Notes: generated by a model from the sequence alone, not told the origin. Shown: positions 36,584-48,459, counted from the first letter of the stretch. The stretch: DNA of 64,000 nt from Heligmosomoides polygyrus polygyrus (GCA_947396885.1 OX377202.1:84300408-84364407), one strand, 5' to 3'. Numbers and translations are program-made.

Positions 36584-36586
36584 CTG
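36584..36586 (-). promoter_or_regulatory. Probable trans-splice acceptor of the downstream paralogue
   Basis: GTTTTCAG/AATTTT on the minus strand lies 27 nt before the proposed ATG (36557) and about 110 nt after the AATAAA of the upstream gene. That spacing is typical of nematode operons, in which downstream messages receive a spliced leader. Confidence 0.5.
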
Positions 36587-36696
36587 AAAACTCTAATTCT
36601 CGAAACGTTATTTGTTTGCGCTGGTATGCCACTGACGTGTAGCGATATGACAGAGCGCGCTAACGCATTGCAAGTCACATTCCGATAAGTTAAGTC

Positions 36697-36702
36697 TTTA
36701 TT
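36697..36702 (-). terminator. Poly(A) signal AATAAA of the recombinase gene
   Basis: Canonical AATAAA about 410 nt after the stop codon at 37110, and the last one before the next gene begins. Confidence 0.5.
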
Positions 36703-37109
36703 AATTATCTTGTGGCTGTTACAACTGCCACGGCTGTTCCAATAGAATCCTTAGGACATCTGCAATGGTACAGTCGGCCTTATAAAGCAGGTCGTTCCAC
36801 TTATTCTTGTCTTCTACAGGCAAGTGTTTGACATTCGCTCCTCTCCACTCGTCGCTGATCGTAACGTCCCATCGAGCGAGGCTTCGTGCCTAATCGAATA
36901 GTGAGTGGCATGAATAATAAAGCTGTTAACCCGCACGTAGTTACAATAATGACTCACCACTGGGAAGCACCGCCCAACATCTCCACTTTCACAGCGCAGT
37001 TCGAACGCAACGCAAGAGCTGAATGTACGTGGTTCGTCGGCTTGTATAGTTCTACCGAGAACCAACACTGTCGCTTGGCGAGCAGGTATCAAGCTCTCCA
37101 ACATCAGCA

Positions 37110-40100
37110 CTACCGTACCACCTCTACGAAACGCATCGTGATGCGCCGCCCAGAGAAGCTTGCATAGTTGGTTTGCACCAGCAAAAGGTATAACAACGCA
37201 GTGAGGGAATATTTCCTGAAATTCGACGATCCGTATATGTAGCTAAGAAAGGATGAGGATTCCAGCTGTACCTTCGTAGGCCTGACTCCCAGGACGTTGG
37301 CACTTTCTGCATATGCATCAAAACATTCATGGCGTTTGCTACGCTCCAAGACAAGGTGGCGCAGCCCCGACTTCTCCGCCACCCACTGCAGCAGATTAGA
37401 TGCATCTTTCATCTCGTGCGAACAGATGCCTCTGCACTCTGACTCAATATCTGAAACGAACAAATTTTAACTCAAAACTAGGTCGACGTCTTCTCTTGAT
37501 ATTATCACAAATTGACATGTAGACGAATTGCCCAGAAAATATTCATCTACCTTGCTGCATTGAGTTGGATGATGAAGATCCACTCGACGCCTGTATCTCT
37601 TCTTCAGCTGCGTCGACTATGCTCTGTAGTGATGTTGTGTTCTGGCGGTGAGCATGAGGTTCCCTCAATGTCGGTTCAGCTTGGTGCGCTTTGCTCTTCT
37701 TCGTCTTTATAACAACTGTCCTCTCAGATCCTCGACCTATTTGTTCTATATAGTGCATTTCAACGAATCTAGATGAGTCCATGGTGAAGCCAAAGTCAAG
37801 CGCACAACTACATGTATGTGTCTACCTTGTCGCGTCAGCCCGAATGAGGAAGGCTTGCTTGACGACGCCATTCGCACAACTGATTCTAGTGCGTGCTCAT
37901 GCGTTGGGTCTTCTTCACGAAACTCATAAGGATCGCCGTCTGTAATCATGGGTGTGAACCACATAGCCACAAACATGGTATGTGTTGAGATTTCATGTAA
38001 AGTAACCTACCTGCATTAATATCTCCCTGCGAAGAACTCCTTAGACCCGTTCTTGTTGCTGCTCGACGTTCTCGAACGCTTTTAACAGTGTTTCGATCTG
38101 AACCTGGTTAATTTTCTGTGCATCCCATTACAGCCTTTGAAACAGCGGTGTGTACCATTTCTATTCGCTCTTGGTGTTGAAGGAAGATCATATCCAGGAT
38201 CCAACATTCCTTCATCTTCCGTATCCGACGTCTCAGACGAGAGCTGATCATCTTCGTCCACCTCTTCCTCTTCGTCCTCTTCAATCTGATCCCCGCCAGT
38301 CTGCGTTCGACTGAAGTGTATCAGAAGTAAGTTGTGAACACCCAACGTGAAGCCGAAACGTAGGTACAGCCTTACCTTATAATCGTCACCGACTTTCTTG
38401 CAGCGTTAACGTCATCCTTGAATCTCTTGGCCTCATCGTCGGCAAACTGTTTCAGTTTTTGATAAGCCTTCACACAGGCATCGGCAAAGTTGTCGTTGTA
38501 CAATCTCAACTGTGTTTGCTGTTGATGACCTAAGATGCAACATTTCCATCCGCTTTCATAATCCCTGTGTTGAATTCCTGGCACGCTAACCGGCTAACTG
38601 AGCGATTTCCTTGACGGCCGGCTCTAGGCCGTCAATCACAGCCTCGACGTAGGCGTTGAACTGCAGTCCAGCTGTTGAGTGTCTGGTCTGAACCACACCA
38701 TAGGCTCTCGGTTGAGCATTTAAAAATCTCTGAGCTCTGATGATGCGCTTAAATCGTCTCACCGTATTGCAGGATATAACGTAGTCACCGCAGCCAATCA
38801 CACTAAAGAAGCGCGTGAGAGTCGATCGAACTGACCCGGTTCCAGTTTCTCTTCCACCGTACAGAAGGAAAAAACGTTTTTCAGCTGCATGGGCTTCCTC
38901 AATTTCGTGCCTAGCTATAATGCTGAAAGAGGCGGAAATCATAGCATAAATAGGGAAGCAATCTAAACATTACAAGGAGCCTTTTTGACCCCATGCTTAC
39001 AACTCTCGCAGCTTGATGTAATGCAGCAACCAGCGATGAGATTTCTCGTCAATAACGAATAGTCCACCGCGACACGTGCTGCTTTCTCGCATCTGATGCT
39101 GCTGTTTCGGATTCGGATAGAGGCCGATCTGTATGGGAAGCAGTAACAGGCAGTTAAAAATGGCATTAATAATGCAATTCAACATTACAAACCCATATCC
39201 GATGGAAGCGCCCATCAACGCGAACGTTTCTTTCAATTAGTCCGGTGCTTGCCAAATTTGCGTCTCCCTCTGACACATCGACTATACTACCATAACACAT
39301 CTTATACATGGCCTCGTTTCTCGTTCCACTGCAGTGCATTACGTAGGCCATCAATGCTCTAAATAAAATAGTAAGATATTTGCCTTATTTGCCTAAGGGT
39401 GACAAATTGAAGCGTACCCCATCACGAAGGTGTAGTCACAGTGGGATATTGATCCCTTCTTTTCGAAGTCCTCCATTATGGCTTCAACTCGCCTGTCTAC
39501 TTTTTCGTGCTCGACAATCGCACGAGTGACACAGTAGCTTGCTCCTTCCTAGAAATCAGGTTAAGCATCACTTCAAGTCAGTCGACCTCTTAAGCGATGG
39601 AAAGCAGTGACCTTTCTCTTTGGTCTAGCCGCTATGCCTGCGAGTGAGACGTTCTTCCGCAGTTCACGCGTCAAGAGCTTGTACTGCTTTTGCATAATTG
39701 AAAGAGCTTTACCGATGTCCACATTTCGTGCGACTCCGGCTGCTGTAATGTTTCGAACATAGATGAACAATATGGAGGAGACCTAACATGAGTTGAGTAA
39801 AAAAAATACCTCCGACCAATTGGCTTTCCACAAATTTGTACAGCGATATAATTGCTTTGCCGAATGCTATGCAAGTGTTTACGGTAACCCCGCTCTGTAG
39901 AAGGATTCGGAAAAAGTCCGGAATCATGGGTCCCGAATAGATGATGTCGTCTATACTCACAATTTGTCCAAGCCTAAAACAGTTAGGTTATTCGAAAAGC
40001 GTGCGCTCAGTGCTACGAAAAGACCTGCCTTCGACGTGCCCTCATAGCGACAAGCATGAATCTTCCCACATAGCTCTCGTACTTCTCACACCCTCCTTGC

Positions 40101-42309
40101 ACGCTTCCGGATCTCTGCAGCGCACCCTCTACGGGACCATACTGAAGTTCAACTATGAGCTAGTTTGTATGCGGTAGAGGCGCCTTTGATGACTTACCAC
40201 TTGATTTTTGAGGTCATCTCTGAACATGACCAGAATTGGGTGCGTAGCCGTGATCAGCCGCCTCCATATCTTCAGCTTTCCGTCGATCTCCAGTACGGCT
40301 TCTGAACTAGACTCAACAGTCTCAGTCAACTATCAACTAATCCTAGCACTCACGCGCTCGAAGTCCAACTATGTATGTCTGCTCGTAGTATTCACTCCTG
40401 CTCTCGTCGTATTCATGGCAGAACATCATTTCCTTGTCTGGTTCTTGTTGGAACCAACTGTGTACGTGCGCTCCTCCTAAGATTGGTTAGCAGAACCTCT
40501 GAGTCGAAGCAGAATCATGCAATGTATTTGCTAACCAGTGTGCAGCTTGTCAAAAGGCTTCATGAAGAGCAGATGACGACCAATCTTAGGAGCGTCAAAG
40601 GTAGGTGGCAACCCATCATCTGGATGCACCTAGACGTAGTATAAGTGATATGATAACTCACTTATGCCCATATACTTCTTTTAAATTCACTTATTTCTCC
40701 CATACCTCAGAGGATTCTTCGTCATTTTGCGCCGAGCGGTGATCCCGCAACGAAGGTTCTCGATGCTCGTTCATCGGATGACGCTGGCGAGGCGAACTTC
40801 CTTGCTCAGAACAGCATCCCCTTGAGTGAGTGAACGGCCGGTAATTTGCATTGTGTTCGACAGGTTCCTTCTGCCGAGGTCGATCATGACGCTGTAAAAA
40901 TAGACCTTTCAAGGTAATATACTCGTTAATAATGAACGAGTGCTCCGTCACGCATATCGACGTGCCTCGCAGTTGCGCGCCTCGCGCGATGTTGCAGTAT
41001 CACTAAGCTAAGGAGAATCACAGCTAGCTGCTCTACTTGTACAGCTTTCTTCTCTACCTAAGAGTAGAAAAGGCTCGGCAGTACATAGTATGATAGGGCG
41101 ATCCATTGGTTCCTCACTACTGGTCATCCATTAGTGAAGCGGTCCCCATTACTGGTACTGGTCCCCCTCTATGATCCCCCCTCTGCGGACGACGTTTTCG
41201 AGACGTCTCCCTAAACGCATTGAGCAAAGTCTTTAGCACGTCCTTTGAGTCTCAGGCAGGTCGTGCGACGTATTCCGCACGTCTTCTAAATCCCGTGACA
41301 CGTAGAAGACGTCTGGGTATTTTCCGCTATTTTCGTGCTCCGTAATTTGATAACTATCGATTGATGGTAATCGATACTTCAAAAACGAATTTCAGATTCG
41401 TTTTGAGCGACCTCCACTACCTCCAGGTCTAAAGTTTTGAACTGCTTAGACGATATCCACAAAAACTGCGAGCGTTTTGTACTCCTAAGTAGAGGAGAAA
41501 GCTGTACAAGTAGAGCAGCTAGTTTGATGTAAATGTCCTTAGCTTAGTGATATTGCAACATCGCGCGACGCGCCCAAGTGCGGGAACGCCGATATGCGTG
41601 ACGGAGCACTTGACGGAGAATATCAGTGAGCGCACCATCAAAATAGGGATACCGCCCGCGGTCATCTGCTTCACAATGTTCTCGTATGTGTCCCATTCCC
41701 GACCATTCTCCGGGACTTTAATCTGGGAGAAATCCATTGATGCTTTCTTCATCCTCTCGATTATCCCACGACTGACTTGTTCAGCCACCTGAGTTAGGGC
41801 TCGTTGTTGAAATCTTTCTTAATTGGGTTTGCTCACTACCTTCAAATTATCAGTCCCATATAGTTTGTCCGAGTGGTGCTTCTTCAGATGATGCCGTAAG
41901 GCGAATATCGCATGTTTGCCACAAAAAATGCAGAACTGGTATCCCTTCGAAGGATGCAGCGGCAGATACACCTCTGAACAAAATTTTGTCAAAGTAGAAT
42001 GTACTATCAGAAAACCACTTCACATTCCCGGTTGCATTGTTACTGACGAGAAATCGTCATACCCTTGTTGGCTAGATCAACTCTTCCATGTCGGATCGAA
42101 CCGTCTTTGATCCACTCGCCGACCATATGTTCAGCCCTTGCCGCCAATCTCTTCAAATCACGGATCCTCAACGCATACGACGAAACAACTGCGGCTACCA
42201 CATCCTGCATTTCGTTTGATGGTCCTGCTGCTGAATCATCGACAACTAATCTGTCCTCTGGGCTGCCACCGCTTGCTCCACTCATAGAATCCTCGATAGG
42301 TGAAGACAT
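37110..42309 (-). CDS. Zinc-finger tyrosine recombinase (integrase-type), multi-exon
   Basis: Exons: 42309-42063, 41973-41840, 41788-41636, 40891-40706, 40629-40536, 40476-40354, 40301-40198, 40141-40029, 39973-39810, 39742-39612, 39548-39418, 39358-39193, 39128-39001, 38922-38591, 38529-38376, 38310-38156, 37939-37826, 37745-37551, 37450-37110 (plus a possible 12-nt exon near 38014-38025). All phases fit, giving about 1055 residues. Residues 97-116 form a C2H2-like finger (CIFCGKH...LRHHLKKHH). About 385-525 resemble the helical core-binding domain of integrases. The catalytic part shows SGTRNEA (Arg540), TRHSTAG (Arg705), GHQQQT (His737) and RLY (Tyr746), with His-to-Tyr spacing of nine as in phage integrases. 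The usual His three residues before Arg705 is Val. An acidic stretch and a long tail follow. Such enzymes cut and rejoin DNA through a tyrosine-DNA bond. No reverse transcriptase is nearby. Intron 8 would be GC-AG. Crypton-like or domesticated origin is inference. Confidence 0.8.
40939..41610. mobile_element. 672-bp MITE with ~140-bp terminal inverted repeats (family M1)
   Basis: Both ends start AGTGCTCCGTCACGCATATC, and the similarity continues inward for about 140 bp through GCTCTACTTGTACAGCTTTC. No transposase frame lies inside. It sits in intron 3 of the recombinase gene, between a splice donor at 41635 and the acceptor before 40891, so the gene remains readable. I could not identify a clear target-site duplication. 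Parts of the same element recur at 47215, 48860 and 52980. Confidence 0.82.
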
Positions 42310-42413
42310 TGTCCACACAGTTTTGTGTGAGATTGCACCTAAAAAGCAGGCGGACTGTTGGATATCGCAAAGAAAGCAGAAAGCACGTATACGGACATCG
42401 TAAGAAACGTATA

Positions 42414-44312
42414 GAGATGCACGGCTCACTCAGCTGGTGAGATCTTGCCGAACAGTAGAGGACACTTTAGTGATGATGAAGTGTGAGGAGGAAGAAGAAA
42501 AAATAAAAATAAATAAAAAACGCATCTAAGCAGCACCTACCGACCCTTAAAAAACAAGGCACAACCATGGGGCATGAAGGTTTAAGCGTAGACCTAATAG
42601 AGAGATAAGAGTTTGAAAGGGCAAATTAATTTCAAAAAGAATAGCTGTACCTTGCGGATCCGCAAGGCAGCGAGATGCACGGCTCACTCAGCTGGTGAGA
42701 TCTTGCCGAACAGTAGAGGACACTTTAGTGATGATGAAGTGTGAGGAGGAAGAAGAAAAATAAAAATAAATAAAAAACGCATCTAAGCAGCACCTACCGA
42801 CCCTTAAAAAACAAGGCACAACCATGGGGCATGAAGGTTTAAGCGTAGACCTAATAGAGAGATAAGAGTTTGAAAGGGCAAATTAATTTCAAAAAGAATA
42901 GCTGTACCTTGCGGATCCGCAAGGCAGCGAGATGCACGGCTCACTCAGCTGGTGAGATCTTGCCGAACAGTAGAGGACACTTTAGTGATGATGAAGTGTG
43001 AGGAGGAAGAAGAAAAATAAAAATAAATAAAAAACGCATCTAAGCAGCACCTACCGAGCCTTAAAAAACAAGGCATAAACCATGAGGCATGAAGGTTTAA
43101 GCGTAGACCTAATAGAGAGATAAGAGTTTGAAAGGGCAAATTAATTTCAAAAGGAATAGCTGTACCTTGCTTGCGGATCCGCAAGGCAGCGAGATGCACG
43201 GCTCACTCAGCTGGTGAGATCTTGCCGAACAGTAGAGGACACTTTAGTGATGATGAAGTGTGAGGAGGAAGAAGAAAAAATAAAAATAAATAAAAAACGC
43301 ATCTAAGCAGCACCTACCGACCCTTAAAAAACAAGGCACAACCATGGGGCATGAAGGTTTAAGCGTAGACCTAATAGAGAGATAAGAGTTTGAAAGGGCA
43401 AATTAATTTCAAAAAGAATAGCTGTACCTTGCGGATCCGCAAGGCAGCGAGATGCACGGCTCACTCAGCTGGTGAGATCTTGCCGAACAGTAGAGGACAC
43501 TTTAGTGATGATGAAGTGTGAGGAGGAAGAAGAAAAATAAAAATAAATAAAAAACGCATCTAAGCAGCACCTACCGACCCTTAAAAAACAAGGCACAACC
43601 ATGGGGCATGAAGGTTTAAGCGTAGACCTAATAGAGAGATAAGAGTTTGAAAGGGCAAATTAATTTCAAAAAGAATAGCTGTACCTTGCGGATCCGCAAG
43701 GCAGCGAGATGCACGGCTCACTCAGCTGGTGAGATCTTGCCGAACAGTAGAGGACACTTTAGTGATGATGAAGTGTGAGGAGGAAGAAGAAAAATAAAAA
43801 TAAATAAAAAACGCATCTAAGCAGCACCTACCGACCCTTAAAAAACAAGGCACAACCATGGGGCATGAAGGTTTAAGCGTAGACCTAATAGAGAGATAAG
43901 AGTTTGAAAGGGCAAATTAATTTCAAAAAGAATAGCTGTACCTTGCGGATCCGCAAGGCAGCGAGATGCACGGCTCACTCAGCTGGTGAGATCTTGCCGA
44001 ACAGTAGAGGACACTTTAGTGATGATGAAGTGTGAGGAGGAAGAAGAAAAATAAAAATAAATAAAAAACGCATCTAAGCAGCACTTACCGACCCTTAAAA
44101 AAAACAAGGCATAAACCATGGGGCATGAAGGTTTAAGCGTAGACCTAATAGAGAGATAAGAGTTTGAAAGGGCAAATTAATTTCAAAAAGAATAGCTGTA
44201 CCTTGCGGATCCGCAAGGCAGCGAGATGCACGGCTCACTCAGCTGGTGAGATCTTGCCGAACAGTAGAGGACACTTTAGTGATGATGAAGTGTGAGGAGG
44301 AAGAAGAAAAAT
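42414..44312 (+). repeat. Tandem repeat, 257-262 bp, seven units plus a partial
   Basis: Units begin GAGATGCACGGCTCACTCAG at 42414, 42672, 42929, 43191, 43449, 43706, 43963 and 44223. Each complete unit carries an A-rich tract (GAAGAAAAATAAAAATAAAT) and a perfect 18-bp palindrome CCTTGCGGATCCGCAAGG. The first unit begins about 100 bp upstream of the recombinase start codon. A degenerate version of the palindrome stands alone at about 44449-44465. Confidence 0.95.
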
Positions 44313-44667
44313 TGAAAATTTAAGCTGAAAAGTACTAGCAAATAGGAAATGAAACAAATTCAAAGCTTATGTCACCAGGCACGCAAGACCAATTTTGGGC
44401 TAGATAGAAAGGAAAAGAAAAATTGCTAAAAGAAAGAGAACCAGTAATTTGCGGATGCGCAAGGCAGTTAGATCCAGGAATCGTAAACGATCGATAAATA
44501 AATCAGCGACAAACTACGATGACCTTCTCCCGGATTTTGACAGATCCTGTTGTCTCCCTATCTTCGAAGCATAAACAAAGACGTGGTTGCGACAGTGACA
44601 GTTATAATTCTCGGAATCCTTGACACTCTAAACATTACTAGATACTCTCCTTTAATGGTAGTTTTAC

Positions 44668-44776
44668 CTTTCTTCTATTGGTTTATACATCTCAATGAAC
44701 TGTACCATTTTCAAGTCAAACCAGGCACTTTCCACCTCAAGTTCCATAAATTTTCTGTTTGCATGGACTTTCACAC
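44668..44776 (-). CDS. Candidate single exon of an unrecognised gene
   Basis: A strong acceptor (ATCGTTTTCAG) precedes an open exon and a GTAAAA donor follows it. The encoded peptide, VKVHANRKFMELEVE and then SAWFDLKMVQFIEMYKPIEE, has protein-like composition. No convincing neighbouring exon was found, so this may be part of a gene whose other exons are hard to see, or chance. Confidence 0.28.
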
Positions 44777-45994
44777 CTGAAAACGATAGAAGAAAGACAA
44801 TTATAAAGAACACGCCTATATCCTTACTTTGATGCTTCATGCAAGCAGCATGTTCACATACAATCAAATAAAAAAACGTGTTTTAATGTGGTAAATGATT
44901 GAAGCATTAATTTTAAAACAAAATTTACTTCATGTTTTTCCAAAAGAATATTTTATAAAATTACTACACTCGTTCGCGGGAACTGAACTAAAAAAATTCT
45001 AGGAAAGTTACATCGAATTTTTCTTGAACAAAATATTATTCTACATGTCTTTGAGAATCTATAGTTCAACCTGTAGGAAACTCGTTTAGTTTTGAAGGCG
45101 TTCCATACATTCGACTGCTATGCATTGCGCAAAATTAGACACACTCATGCATCTTTGACATTAACTGGTGAAATCCTAAGAAGAAAAATAAAATCGAGCA
45201 ACAGTAATTAGTTGGTCTATGTAGGTTACTATTATATACTAGCGTTTATGCTGACCACAACAGAACAATCTAAGAAGGATTGCGATGTATTGGTCGAATC
45301 CACGGCTCAATCAATTCTTCTAGGATTTAAAAATTCCATCGATTTTCAACTTTAAACTAAACTTTAGACCGCCGTCCTTAATTCCATCCATGGTTAGAAC
45401 TTAAAATTTCGATGCCTCTTCCGACTCAGAAATAATCCTCAGAAGCTTGCCTTAGGTAGTGCTTACTGCTTTCATTCTTCTTCTTCGTTATATCCTCAAA
45501 TACATTTTGAGCGGATTTGACGTAGATGCGAATCAATCAGTTTACTACGAACTTGGGGAATGCATATCAATACATTGATAGCCGCCCATGATAGACCTCA
45601 TGGGAAAAATAGATGGCATACTCCGTAGCTTTGAAATAATACCTAATCGTAGATATGGAAAAACTATTAAATTCTGGTTGACAGAGGTCGTGCCCTACAC
45701 TCCGCTATCCATCCCCTGAGGTTATCCAGAGGTAATGTAAGAGTTGCTTAGTTGATCGCACATCGCACTGGACATTTTCCGGTTTTCCGCAACTGTTTCT
45801 GCCGAGCCGTTGATTAATTCATAACTATAAATGAATGCGACATTCGCTACCAATCAAGTGAAAATTGCCTCCTGCCACATGACTGCGCTACCCAATCTTT
45901 TCTTGGAATAACGTGAAATTTTGAATTAGGACCTCTCCCTGTACAGCGTCTAGTTGAACATAAAAGCCGTTAATTTCGACATGGAAGGTGTTTG

Positions 45995-46102
45995 AAGTCA
46001 CTTTATGGACAAATAAGCACTCAAGTAGACTCCATGGCATCCCACCGCAAGTCACTATATGGACAAATACGCACTAAAATAGACTCCACGGCATCCCAGA
46101 GT
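45995..46102 (+). repeat. 54-bp tandem duplication
   Basis: AAGTCACTTTATGGACAAAT and the following 34 bp recur from 46049 with a few substitutions. Confidence 0.8.
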
Positions 46103-46195
46103 AGTAGAATGCGTGACGCATTACAAAAGGGATTAAGCTACACCGTCCTCATTCTTTATCTTTAATGTTTTTATCGCTAATGTAGTGATACGGTA

Positions 46196-46223
46196 GTGAT
46201 ACAAGAAATTTTTCTTGTATCAC
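46196..46223. repeat. Perfect 13-bp inverted repeat
   Basis: GTGATACAAGAAA and its exact inverse are separated by two T. It lies 33 bp beyond the end of the adjoining LINE remnant. Confidence 0.8.
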
Positions 46224-46255
46224 ATGCATCATGGAAAATTATAATAGTAAGAAAA

Positions 46256-47030
46256 TTATCGACGAAGCTCGGAACTCCGAAGGCCTTCGCTCACTTGCGT
46301 GAGTCGTGTCGCTGTCGTCTGTCGAGGTATATGGCACGGAGCCGGACGTTCTTCGTCTTCTTCGCGACTTCTTCGACGCTCTTGAAAGCTACAGAAGTCA
46401 CTCATTTCCTGCTGCCCAGATCTGGCGCTAGTTCGTTGGTCATGTTGACATCCCGATCCAGATAGCGAAGCTATGAGCTGGAGCATGTGGAGGTGTTCGT
46501 TTCGTTGAGCGAGAATGGGGCATAAGAAACTCGTTCTTACCTCAAGAACATCGTCTTCATAAGATCCAGCTGCAGTGCATCGTTTCCAGATACACGACTG
46601 AAGTGGGTCAGCATTCGCTCCGCCTGGCTGATGCTCTCGGTGTTATGAGAACGATGTCGTCAGCGAAGCGAAGATGGTGCGGTCGCTGGCCATCGATCCT
46701 CACCCCCGTCTTCTCATTCTAATTCGCGCATGATGTTTTCGAGGGTGGCGCTGAGAAGCTTCCGGTATATGGTATCCCCCTACCGAACCCTTCTCTTCAA
46801 GTCGATGACGACGTCGTTGTAGAGTGGGGAATTTTGGTCGTGAATCCACTGTATAGCTTTCGAACAAGTGAGCAAAGCTTCGATGACCACTTCAGTTTTG
46901 ACGGAGTCGAATGCCTTTTTCAGGTCAATGAACGTAAGGCATTGAGGCAGCTTGTACTCCCGCAGTTCTTCGATGAGCTTCTTACAAGAGAAGGCATTCT
47001 CGAAGAACAAGACGAACTAGAAATATAGGT
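46256..47030 (-). mobile_element. Degenerate non-LTR retrotransposon (LINE) remnant
   Basis: On the minus strand, starting near 47030, the sequence reads as reverse transcriptase: CLTFIDLKKAFDSVKTE (an aspartate motif), then VIDLKRRVR, GDTI, TLENIMREL, and the catalytic box as LR-FADDIVLIT across frames. It ends in the C-terminal region shared with the copy at 59240 (KSVEEVAKKTKN, then [14 protein letters not shown]). The element copies its own RNA into DNA at the insertion site. Several frameshifts and stops, a missing endonuclease and an internal deletion near 46330 show it is dead. The clade is not certain. Confidence 0.85.
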
Positions 47031-47214
47031 TCTGGCGTGGCCACTAATACTTATCGAATCTCAATAATTAGGTCGTATGATAATTTCGAAATTTTCTGTT
47101 TTCTGATTTTCTGTTTTTTCGCGTTTTGCTTTTTCTGTTTTATGATTTCTGTTTCCTGATGAAAGCGGTTTTCTGCTTTCTGTTCTCTGGGAAAATTTTA
47201 AAAAATTCCGCCCA

Positions 47215-47430
47215 CCCCTGATCCTCATACACGTTGAGCGATGTCTTTGGCTCGACTTCTGAGTCTCAGACACGTCATGCGATGTACACCGCATGTCTTC
47301 TCAATTCCCGGCACGTAGAAGACGTCTAGGTATTTCCACTAATTTCGCGCCACGTAATTTGATTAGTAATGATTAAAGGCGAACGTTACATAAAAAATAA
47401 ACTTCAGATCCGTGTTCAGCGACATTCACA
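47215..47430 (+). mobile_element. Fragment of MITE family M1
   Basis: It matches the interior of the element at 40939-41610 (GTCTCAGACACGTCATGCGA through CTTCAGATCCGTGTTCAGCGA) without either terminus. Confidence 0.7.
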
Positions 47431-48459
47431 CATGTTTATTAATCAATTCTTGCTTACCGCCGTTCATTACTTCTGTGAATGTACTATATAGTGAAGTAGC
47501 TGAATCGCCTATGCACTTCGACGGTGTTTTCGAACTTCCAGTGGGACTTCAGGATAAACACCGTTCATCGAAGAAAAGCCTAGAGCCAGGTCTAATTCTT
47601 GTTATGGGCGTAGATATGCAGAGAGCAATAGCGAAAGCGATAAATTGTGCGGTCAATAAACTCACACGACACGTATCTTTCACGTGACTTTCAAATTCTA
47701 AAGGTTAAAAGAGGCACAGCACAGGTTAGTGTGGCCAAGTAGTAACAGGAAAACAAGCAGTAAGCCCATGCAGAATCAATAGAGTCTGAAATGCAATGTT
47801 CCAGGCGGGAGCATGGCGCAATCTTGACTATTTCCACGCCACAGAAATTTCTCTACCCTGTGCTTTCATGTGAGTGTCAAACATCTTCACAAGCGTCACT
47901 AGTACCAATGTTAGAACCACTCAAATAGTACGTGATTTTTTAGGATACCCTGCATTCTTCGCAAGCCGTAGCGTGTTTTTACCCTTCGAACCTTTAAACA
48001 AGCTCACATCAATCGAAACTGCCACTTTGTGGAGAGATTATAACAATCATTCAAGCGAAAACAATCAATCGAGTATAAAATGCAAAGTTTCAGACGAGTG
48101 CATGGCGCAATCCGTACCGCCCATTTGTCGGAAAATGTCTACTTTCTTAAGCTTTCATATGAGCCATCACGCTCTTGAGTACCTCTACTCGGAGAAGATC
48201 ATCTTTCAAACAGTGTTTTAAAGATGATAACTTTTTGAGACTTAATTTTTGAGACACTGTATTTGCGAACATGAAATTCGTAATTGAATTCTGCGTAGAA
48301 TGTTGGCTTGGAGACATGTCCTCAACGGGGTGATACACACAATTTTTTCTTCAAAAAAAGAGCTCTTCTAGAGGGTATTTAGACGACGTAGTTAAATTCT
48401 GTGTGAAATTCTAGCCTGGAAATATACCCTTCACAGCTTCGTCGAAGGTTTGCGAAGAA
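47431..48459. other. No supported gene; weak internal duplication
   Basis: A 59-bp stretch ending in GCATGGCGCAATC at about 47769-47827 recurs loosely at 48062-48118. Nothing else is assignable. Confidence 0.4.

Larger units (their letters stand above)
44313..46195. other. AT-rich DNA, one possible exon
   Basis: Apart from the candidate exon at 44668-44776 and the 54-bp duplication at 45995-46102, I see nothing that I can assign. Confidence 0.4.

Noticed and set aside
37110..42309. DIRS/PAT retrotransposon as an explanation of the recombinase
   Set aside because: No reverse transcriptase, RNase H or gag-like frame and no split direct repeats are visible around it, and the gene has many introns. 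Not fully excluded without a search.
42945..43199. 84-codon minus-strand frame in the tandem array
   Set aside because: Present in only one unit, created by an indel; not conserved in the others.
42414..44312. Could the 258-bp array be a CRISPR?
   Set aside because: Units are uniform with no unique spacers, and the genome is eukaryotic.
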